A stretch of DNA of 64,000 nt from Misgurnus anguillicaudatus (Eukaryota > Chordata > Actinopteri > Cypriniformes > Cobitidae): the NCBI RefSeq assembly GCF_027580225.2, contig NC_073360.2, positions 10,284,501 through 10,348,500 of the forward strand, written 5' to 3'. Position numbers and translations under genes: made by a program. Below, one piece after another: positions 56,213 through 64,000 of this stretch. Numbering within the stretch: the first letter of the stretch is position 1; each line of letters opens with the position of its first letter. The notes below the pieces were generated by a model. That model saw only the letters and a list, made by a program, of their open reading frames with translations, was not told the origin of the DNA and searched no databases.

Positions 56213-59200
56213 GTGAGAGAAACTCTTTATGATCAATTTATTGTTTGTATATTTAGGCATTATGCACAATGATCTTTGCAGGCATCAAGACTTCATTAAA
56301 TCATAATGTAATAATGAACAAATATAACCTTGATATGTTAATATTGACTGAGTGAGGTCATGACAAAGATTAAAATGAAAATGAAATCAAACTTTGACGT
56401 TCCAAATCTTATCATTAGATTATGAGATTATAGCCTAAATATGGTCACAATATTTTGTTTATTATTATTTATGTCTAATTGTCATCTTTTAATGTTTTTC
56501 TCCACCAGGATGGGTATATAGATTTTGTGGAATATATCGCAGCTGTAAGTCTTTTATTGAAAGGAGAGATAAATCAGAAACTGAAGTGGTACTTCAAACT
56601 CTTTGATCAGGATGGAAACGGCAAGATTGACAGAGATGAAATGGAGACCATATTCAAAGTAAAGCAACCATTTTGCTTTTTCACAGTAATCTGTTTGCTC
56701 CGGTGTCTTGTCAAAGGTTACTTTTTAAATAGCTTGCTGGAGTAGAGATTAGTCTTGGGAAAGTCTTGCATGTAATCCTAACCTAAATCCATCATTGCCC
56801 TTTGCGTATACCTGCCTCATTTACAAAATGCAGTTTGTATATTACATAACCTGCCAAATACAGATGAATATAGATCCAATCTACTGTATATGACAAATCA
56901 AGGATGTGATCTTCTGCACTTTGTGTTTAATATACCTGCTATTTCAAAATCTCAAATCTGTATAAAAGTACATTTTTATCTTATATTCAGATAGTAACTA
57001 TTGAGACAGAAAGTCATAGTTATTATATTCTTTTTACTGTATTAAGATAATATTATTTCTAGCATCTGGTGTCCTGGCATTACTACAGTAGGCTATATCT
57101 TCAAGATAACATTTAATGGAACAGGTCACCCTTATGAAAACATTTTGATGATTATTTTTCCACCTTTATTCTAAACCTGTATTTTTAACTTTATCCAACA
57201 CAATAGGTACTTTTACATGCAACCAAATAATCTATTTGTAATCGTATTGATGGCTCAATTAAGGTCAATCGGATGCAAATTTGGATCGTATTGAAAGGGG
57301 TGGGGTAGTCCGATCAGTGATCTGATCATCAGGAGAAAAGTATGCATGTAAATGGGTGAATCGTAGTATTGTCTCAATCGGATGCAAAATTAGCTTTTGC
57401 ACATGCGCAGAACAATTTGGCTTAAGTTTACGTCTTATATTTACCCTTTTATTTACATCTTGTCACAGAAACATGCAATAGCAAGGCAATGGCAACACAC
57501 ATTATTAAGTAATTTTCTCAAAATATAAATTAAAAATTACCCCATTTCTCAGAGATCCCCAAACGATTTGTGTGAAGCCGTTCAACGACTCAGTCTGCCT
57601 AAACCCCACCTTTCAGTAGCCTACTCCGCTCTGATTGGTCAACTGACAGAGTCTCAGCACAGACCACAGATCAGTGGCAAAGACCAACAAAAGTGCAACA
57701 TGTATTGACCTAGTGCTAACATGATTTACTGAGAAGACATTATCATCATCAATACACATCATTCATCATTAATCCAAGCAATAAAAACAACGATAGAAAC
57801 TAACAATTTTACACTTATTTAAGCATTTATGTAAACTAACCGGGTCGTAGCAAAACCGTAAGTGCAGCATGCGCTAGCCGCTTGCTAACGTGACTCTCTG
57901 ACAATATATTAAAAGTTTAAACAACAACATCATTCATCATTAATTCAAACAATAAAAACTACGACAGAAACTAACATTTTACACTCATTTAAGCAAGTAT
58001 GTAAGCTAACCAGGTCATAGCAAAAAATGTAAACACTTAAGTTTGTGCAAATGCATTAGCCGCTTGTTAACTTGACTCTCTGACAGTATATTAAGAGTTT
58101 AAACAACAACATCATTCATCATTAATTCAAGCAATACAAACTACGATAGAAACTAACATTTTACACTCATTTAAGCATTTATGTAAGCTAACCGGGCCAT
58201 AGCAAAACCGTAAGTGTAGCATGCGTTAGCCGCTTGCTAACGTGACTCTCTGACAGTATATTAAGAGTTTAAACAACAACATCATTCATCATTAATCCAA
58301 GCAATACAAACTACGATAGAAACTATCATTTAAGCAAGTATGCAAGCTAACCAGGTCATAGCAAAACCGTAAGTGCAGCATGCGTTAGCCGCTTGCTAAC
58401 GTCACTCTCTGACAGTATATTAAGAGTTTAAACAATGACATCATTCATCATTAATCCAAGCAATAAAAACAACGACAGAAACTAACATTTTACACTCATT
58501 TAAGTATGTAAGCTAACCGAACCATAGCAAAAAAAAGGAAAAACTTAAGTTAGTGCACATGCGTTAGCCGCTTGCTAACGTGCCTCTCTGACAGTAAATT
58601 AAGAGTTTAAACAATGACATCAATACACATCATTCATCATTAATCCAAGTTATAAAAATGACGACAGACATTAACATTTTTACACTCATTTAAGCAAGTA
58701 TGTAGCTATAATCGTACTTACTGGTTGTGGTTAGGAGACGCATGTTGTTCCAAATAAACTGGGTATATCTTCATCCTTTGGTAGTTTGATGCTTTTGTGC
58801 TAGTTTTGAATGTCCACTATTATTTGATATGCAAATCTGGCAACCCTGGCTGTGTGCTTGTGCAGACGTCTGGTTCAGATTATATTGGATGTACATGTAA
58901 ACAAATATTTTAATCAGATTGCAAGTTTAGGGTGCATGTAAACTGTAAAGTCGTAACCTTCAATCGTATTAAATTCAGTCAGATTGACAAAATTTTGTGC
59001 ATGTAAACATAGCCAATGCTGTTGTTGATGTTCAGCAGAATGTTTTCTCTCTCTTTAAAGCTGTAAAGCTTGGGGATTGTCAAGGTCCGAAGAAATGACT
59101 AAAAGCATAATAAAGTTAATCCATTTAACTTTACATACAACAATAACTTTGTCAAAAATTTTAAAGACTGAAAATTTGCCAGTTTAATATTCCACTCTTA

Positions 59201-61152
59201 AAAAAAGTTGCTAAAAAAGCAAATAATTTTTAACATCTGCAGAACCTTTAAGCTTCACCAAAAGTTCTTTGTAGTGAAAAACTCTCTACAGATTATAAGG
59301 TATGAAAGAAATGCTTCTTTTGAAAACCTTTGACTTAAATAGTTCCTTGGAGAACCAGAAACAGTTCTTCTACTATGGCATCGCTGTGAAGAGCCATTTA
59401 AAAACTTTTTTAGAGTTAAAAAGTGTAATAAAATTTGTTGTGTTGTAATATTATTGGTACAGATGCGAATGTGAATATCATTTTAAAGACACAGTGGTGT
59501 CAAAACATTTCATTAATATTTTAAAGGGCACCTATTATGCAAAACCCAATTTTGGACATAAATGTGTGTTGACAATAACCATTTTCTTTATTTTGAATCC
59601 CCATTAAACAAAAGCAGTCTCATTAGACATGCTGTTTTCATTCTCTTGTTAATGTGATGTCACACAAACAAATCTCCACCCACGGCCACTGACTGCTTAA
59701 TTTTACCAAAGCTTTTCGAAATGCTATAACAAATGATCTGTGGGGTATTCTGAGCTGAAACTTCAGACACATTTTAGGCAAACTTGAGATCTTGTAAAAA
59801 TGGGCATAATGTTTTGAAAATTCATTAAATTAAACTTAACATTTTTGAGCTTGACAGACCCTGGTCACTATTTATTCTTTATATGGAAAGAAGTAGCATT
59901 TATTTTTTGCTACATTTATCACTTTCATGTTTATGTAAACCAGAAAAGAAACAGGTCAGTTAATAGTGAATAAATGATAAATGAATATTTTAATTTTTAG
60001 GGGAAACTATCATGAAGTCTTAGTGCGTGGACAGGGCATAGTCCCAGATTAAAATGCATGTTTGAGCTGCCATAACTTAAAAAGACCTTGTAACATATCT
60101 TAACATATATCAATGCCATTGTTTTAGCTCAAGTTGCACACCAGTATTGTTTTTTGCAAGGTATATACTTAAATGTCCTAATACAACTAAGGCACGGTGC
60201 TGGATTAATCTAAACCCTGTCCCTTAAAGTCTAATTCTATTTATTTATCTTCATTCAGGCCATCCAGGACATCACCCGCAGTTATGACATCACTCCAGAT
60301 GATATTGTCAATCTGATCTATGAGAGAATTGATGTCAACAATGAAGGTGAGAACTACCACATATCATAAAAAAAAGCCATATGGCAGAATTTTGTGTTTA
60401 ATCTTAAAGTGTTTCTGAAAATAAATATCCTGTACGTTTAAAAAAAAACAGCTTTTATATAACAAAAAGTCAGAATACGACTTGTTTTGAAAAGCGTGTG
60501 ACTATGACATCCTAGTAACGTGAAAGACGCCTCTGCAGGAGAAACAACATGCAATTCCACACATGCAGAGACGGGACATTAAGACTTTTTACATATGCAA
60601 CACTGTTAACCAATAATAGCAGTGGGCGGCTACTTACAAGTCTTCCATGTGACACCCACAAAAACAGATTATTACATTTTTCTTATTAGGCCTATTTAGT
60701 TTTTAGGTAAAAAATATTTCTAACGCTATAACTGGATCACATAGAACTAATATTATGACCCCTTTTAACCATTTACATTATAATAATTTTTCTCTGTAGT
60801 TCAATTATTAGGATTGAATTGATACAGTTTTAGCAAAATACAGTACCAGCTCAAAATCACTGCTCCATTAACAGGTAATGTATATTCTTAAGATCTTGAC
60901 ATACAGTATGCGAGATATATCATAATGAGATATGGGAGTTAGAGAGCCTTCAGCTTACTGTATTAGGTTTCTGATATTGACTTGAATGACCGTATGTTAT
61001 TAATGAATTTGGCAGGTGAGTTGACATTGGAGGAGTTCATCACAGGAGCTAAAGAACATCCGGATATCATGGAGATGCTTACCAAAATGATGGACCTTAC
61101 ACACGTCCTGGAGATTATAGTCAATGGACAGAAAAAAAAAGAAATTGACTAA
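56018..61152 (+). CDS. guca1c: Guanylate cyclase-activating protein (GCAP, GUCA1C/GCAP3-like)
   Basis: Exons 56018-56212, 56509-56658, 60259-60346 and 61016-61152 give 189 residues. GCAPs are myristoylated neuronal calcium sensors that activate retinal membrane guanylate cyclases when calcium falls after light, restoring cGMP. Visible: Gly2 for myristoylation; degenerate EF1 (about 24-40, [13 protein letters not shown], with Ser-Pro where other GCAPs have Cys-Pro); EF2 loop 62-73 ([12 protein letters not shown], formed across the exon 1/2 junction); EF3 loop 98-109 ([12 protein letters not shown]); EF4 loop 140-151 (DVNNEGELTLEE). [12 protein letters not shown] is the family signature, and the four-exon layout is that of all vertebrate GCAPs. 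The C-terminus ends NGQKKKEID. Closest in my reading to fish GCAP3 and mammalian GUCA1C; another teleost paralogue (guca1d/e/g) cannot be excluded, so the symbol is provisional. Confidence 0.93.
56509..56658 (+). CDS. guca1c: guca1 exon 2
   Basis: Acceptor caccag, donor gtaaag; 50 codons, [14 protein letters not shown] through EMETIFK; contains the rest of EF2 and the whole EF3 loop. Confidence 0.95.
56760..57205. other. guca1 intron 2, no feature recognised
   Basis: AT-rich intronic sequence with nothing notable before the repeat element at 57211. Confidence 0.4.
57211..59012. mobile_element. DNA element ('acatgca' ends) enclosing a tandem array
   Basis: 'ggtacttttacatgcaacc' (57207) and 'gtgcatgtaaacatagcc' (ending 59012) are imperfectly inverted. 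'atcggatgcaaa' and 'caatcgtatt' words recur near both ends in opposite orientation. The centre is the 57740-58720 array. Confidence 0.5.
57740..58720. repeat. Tandem array, six units of ~160-190 bp
   Basis: 'cattcatcattaat' recurs at about 57770, 57931, 58112, 58284, 58443 and 58632 (spacings 161, 181, 172, 159, 189). Each unit carries 'gcattagccgcttgctaacg' in variant form and 'gactctctgacagtat'. Located in guca1 intron 2. Confidence 0.88.
59185..59425. repeat. 'actcttaaaaa...ttagagt' MITE-like repeat
   Basis: 'ccactcttaaaaaaagttgc' near 59191 and 'aacttttttagagtt' near 59405, with 'ggttcttc/gaagaacc'-type interior words. Confidence 0.5.
59521..59815. repeat. 'ttaaagggcacctattatgc' MITE, right end degraded
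   Basis: Starts TTTAAAGGGCACCTATTATG (59521); 'aaaatgggcataatg' at 59799 is the inner part of the inverted end. Confidence 0.65.
60020..60232. repeat. 'ggacagggcatagtcccaga' repeat fragment
   Basis: Begins 'cagggcatagtcccagatta' and ends 'attaatctaaaccctgtccc', a common fish element related to the host repeat at 51181-52240. It ends 26 bp before guca1 exon 3. Confidence 0.6.
60259..60346 (+). CDS. guca1c: guca1 exon 3
   Basis: Acceptor attcag, donor gtgaga; 88 nt, phase 0-1. [20 protein letters not shown] through ERIDVNNE; start of the EF4 loop. Confidence 0.95.
61016..61152 (+). CDS. guca1c: guca1 exon 4
   Basis: Acceptor ggcag; completes Gly145, then [18 protein letters not shown] through [12 protein letters not shown] and TAA. 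Confidence 0.95.
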
Positions 61153-62175
61153 TGTGTCATGATTCATCTCCTTGCCATGAAAAGATGACCGCACGGTGGC
61201 TTTAAAGCAAAGCTAAAAGTTACTTTCAGAATTTGAGAGGTGGACATGAGCAATGAACCTATATCTGTGCCTCTGTTGGTTTAATGAGGGGAGATCTTTG
61301 TCCTGTACCTCTTTTTACCTGGCGACACCAACTGTATGCCAATGTCATTTACACTGGTAGAAACAACAGAAGAGGAGACAAACTTTGATTTATGGATTAT
61401 TCATATTCTGGGGTATGATTTTATTCATTTTCATGCATCAAAAGTATTTAGACACTAAAGCCACACTTACAAATTAATGAATGCCATTGCATTACATAAA
61501 ACATTAAACAAATGCTAATTATTTTCACAAAAGCAAGAAAAAAAACACAAACTTGTGCATGCAAAAAACACTGGAAAACAGGCCAATCTCAACATAACAC
61601 TGACTGTGACGTTGCCCCCATACACATTAATTACAATGTTGTTACAATGCTATAAACAAAGTTGTGACTGCTGAGTTAGCGCTATATGCTAGTTAATGCT
61701 ATATGCTAGTGTTTAGGCTGAAGTTCTACTATTGACTTTACAATTACGTATTGCAGGTCCTTATTGAAAAAACACAAACTTACCACTCAGAAACATCCAA
61801 AATCTGAATCTTTATCTGATACAGGCCCAAACATAAGGTCTGCTCTAAGAAACCAATCAGAGCATGTAAATGCATGCAAATGAACAATTTAACAGATCAT
61901 TACAATGCATTCTTTGGCACCTTTAAAAGTGTTTTCCACACAAGATTTTATGAAAGTTCATTGTTTTTCATGTGCTTTCCCCCCAAAATGCACTGACATT
62001 CATATATTCTAAGTGTTGCTTAAGTGTCCTTTTGTGTCCTCTGTATATGAAGGTGCCAGTCAGTGTTAAGAATATAATTGTACAGTTTTTTTTGTACAGA
62101 ATCAATCTTCATATTGACTTTAAATATTCTGTGCAAAATGTAATATAGATTCAAATAAAGATTGTAAACATTTGC
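61153..62175 (+). other. guca1c: guca1 3' UTR with an embedded repeat
   Basis: About 1 kb ending shortly after AATAAA at 62154-62159. 61550-61930 looks repeat-derived: it ends 'gcattctttggcacctttaa', the inverse of the word at 35823-35843. Confidence 0.6.
62154..62159 (+). promoter_or_regulatory. guca1c: guca1 polyadenylation signal AATAAA
   Basis: AATAAA followed by a T-rich stretch ('tttgctgctttcac') about 15-30 bp on. It lies 1 kb after the stop, the first canonical hexamer in the UTR that I noticed. Confidence 0.65.
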
Positions 62176-63119
62176 TGCTTTCACTCCATCTTCTTATTTT
62201 TGATTAAATAAGCCTCATTTTATGGTAATGAAATGATGTGAGCATATAGGCCAGGCCTGTCATTTTAATAGTTAAGTTATTGGTATAGTAATAGCACCCT
62301 GTATTTAACCAACCCGGTCCTATGTTTGATTCACACACCGTTTAAACATTTGGTTATATTTACAGATTGACAATTTTCTCTTTTTTGTTTTATTAAATAA
62401 ATGCATTATTATATGTTGGCCACTAATAGAAAAAAAAGAATGCTTTTGCTTGTTCCTGTTATTTTGAAATCAAAATTAAAGGCTGCCACCTTGTGGCAAG
62501 AATTATTATAACAGTGTTTAAACATCAAAAACCCTAGCAAACCAAATTTGAAATAAATTGCATGGCCTCTGGTCCTTATGTCTGTTCGCATCAAGGTCAT
62601 CTATGTATATGCCGGTGTTCTCATAAAATGGAAATAACAAGAACATTTTGACATTTAAGTTGGTTAACCAAATTTTGTAATCTCTGTCAAGTAAACTGTC
62701 TTTAGAAATAATGTCCCTCACCATAATGCAACTTGCCAAAGCTAGCTGGTAAGTAGTTTAATAGCTGTCATGTAAAATTTGGCCTACTGAGTTTACTTGC
62801 AGAGAACAGTGCCTGGCAAATGAATTTATTGGTTTCATTGAGAGGTGATGTTAATGGAGCCTAAAATGTTTTTTAGCTCTTTTAAATGTTATACTTATAT
62901 TTACATCACAATGCTACATAAATATTTATTTTATCCAGATCAGTGATTATTCATCTCAATGGCAATAGATCAGCTGGCAATTTCTCTGAATTTGAATTCT
63001 CTGAATGTCTTTCTTATTTTGTTATCGAAGCTTAAATTTCATCATTCTTTATTGTATACAATGCTTTTCTGCAGGGAGTGCAATTACTTTTGGGTTTGAG
63101 ATTAATGTTATCTATACAT
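62176..63119. other. Intergenic DNA, no feature recognised
   Basis: AT-rich with only short chance frames on the - strand. Confidence 0.4.
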
Positions 63120-63245
63120 TTTAGGACTGGGCATAGATTAATCTAGATTAATCTCATACAAAAGAAAAGTAATTTTTTGCATAAAATATGAGTTTGTGGT
63201 GTGTGTAAATATTATGTATAGGGCAGGCTATTTAAAAACACACAC
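63120..63245. repeat. 'ggactgggcatagattaatc' repeat fragment
   Basis: 'actgggcatagattaatcta' then 'ataaaatatgagtttgtggt' resemble the left end of a common fish element; truncated by the next element. Confidence 0.5.
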
Positions 63246-63248
63246 ATA

Positions 63249-63691
63249 GGCCCTGTCCCAAATGGCGCACTTCATGTGGACTTTCGGTCTCGTGGCCTTA
63301 AATTGCGCGTTCTCGCTTAGTCTACGAGTCCGTAGGGTGTCCCATCTGTCATTTTTATGCTTTGAAGTGTGCTCATCAGCGCCTCCTTTGCTCCCTTGAT
63401 GCGGTCTTCAGCGAAGCCCGCACTGCAGCAGGCTTCGCGCACTTTACCAACCCAGAAGTCCTTGCGAAAAGGCAATCAGACCAATCAGACGACGGAAGGG
63501 AGGAGTTCACACTGACGGGCAACTTCTCTACCTATTTCCGGTGTGATGCTCGAGTCTGTCCCAAAATACGACTCCGGTGCACCCACGTGGACTCGCATCA
63601 AGGGTCCCTAAAGTCTGGACTACGTGATGTCATCAAAGTGTGGACTCTGAGGAGGACTACAAGTCCGGAGTGTGCCATTTGGGACAGGGCC
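63249..63691. mobile_element. 443-bp DNA element, GGCCCTGTCCC ends, ATA TSD
   Basis: GGCCCTGTCCCAAATGGCGC to GTGCCATTTGGGACAGGGCC, perfect inner inversion, flanked by ATA at 63246-63248 and 63692-63694. GC-richer than its surroundings. The 118-codon + strand frame at 63362-63718 crosses the right end and is not a gene. Confidence 0.85.
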
Positions 63692-63999
63692 ATAGACGGT
63701 TTCATCGGACGCACGTGATACACGGATTCCGAACCTTACTTCCGGTTTCTTTTTTTTTAATGGTCTGACTAGTTGTTAAACTGGTCTCTTGAACACATGC
63801 CTCGTCGAAAATAACATATGTATTGGTTTCCTAGGTAATCTATGTGTTGTTTTTTTGCTTGTTATATAAATAAATACGTTTAAAGTACTAATGTGGTTAT
63901 TTATTATTAGCGGAGTTTACCGGAAGTTACGTGCGGAGTGCGACAGCCGCTTGTTTTATCATTGCTGCGTCCGAAAACTCAAGGCAGTGACTCGTTGCC
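63692..63999 (+). mobile_element. 'atagacgg' element, runs off the window
   Basis: Starts ATAGACGGTTTCATCGGACG, matching the copy at 17996. The second half ('gcggagtttaccggaagtta') is present, but after 63970 the sequence differs and the right end is outside or absent. Confidence 0.7.
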
Positions 64000-64000
64000 T

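Noticed and set aside
63362..63718. 118-codon + strand frame
   Set aside because: It lies within and crosses the right end of the GGCCCTG DNA element. No domain and no splice context.

Overview
The window looks like teleost nuclear DNA, most likely from a cyprinid (carp/barb/danio-type) fish. It is AT-rich and intron-rich, and is packed with short TTAA-, TA- and 8-bp-duplicating DNA elements, DIRS retroelement debris and long (TCTA)n/(AG)n microsatellites. Family names of repeats were assigned by eye, not by a database search.

Three protein-coding genes are supported, all on the + strand. (1) rcsd1, the CapZ-interacting protein CapZIP, has coding exons at 17716-17790, 19476-19544, 26181-26384 and 30206-30640, with a likely two-codon first exon at 3188-3193. 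(2) The orthologue of human C3orf52 (TPA-induced transmembrane protein, TTMP) has eight coding exons from 35193 to 50265 and encodes a 259-residue single-pass membrane protein whose outer part reads like a SEA domain. (3) A photoreceptor guanylate-cyclase-activating protein (guca1 family, GUCA1C/GCAP3-like) has four coding exons from 56018 to 61152 and encodes 189 residues. All exon joins keep frame and use GT/AG sites. The three genes do not form one pathway: one acts on actin capping, one is a membrane/ER protein and one is a calcium sensor of cone/rod recovery.

Layout: 1-1165 is a decayed DIRS-type ORF1 on the - strand. 1166-3187 holds two back-to-back palindromic MITEs, a 42-bp tandem repeat and the putative rcsd1 promoter. 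3194-30205 is rcsd1 intronic DNA with many nested transposons, including a hAT inside a TTAA element, a four-element nest at 17905-19340, a Tc1 fossil, a hAT transposase fossil and a 731-bp near-perfect palindrome. 30641-35192 is intergenic, with three or more MITEs. The C3orf52 introns hold a MITE carrying two full-length hAT deletion derivatives (35799-38700), a roughly 960-bp tetranucleotide array with higher-order structure, and a complete but dead Tc1 element. 50266-56017 is intergenic repeat DNA and the guca1 upstream region. guca1 intron 2 contains a roughly 165-bp tandem array. The window ends inside another DNA element.

I found no operon, CRISPR array, phage or other discrete novel system. 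The most interesting items are a candidate internal promoter/first exon of rcsd1, a start-overlapping uORF in C3orf52, the SEA-like reading of TTMP, and several transposon nests resolved by exact target-site duplications.
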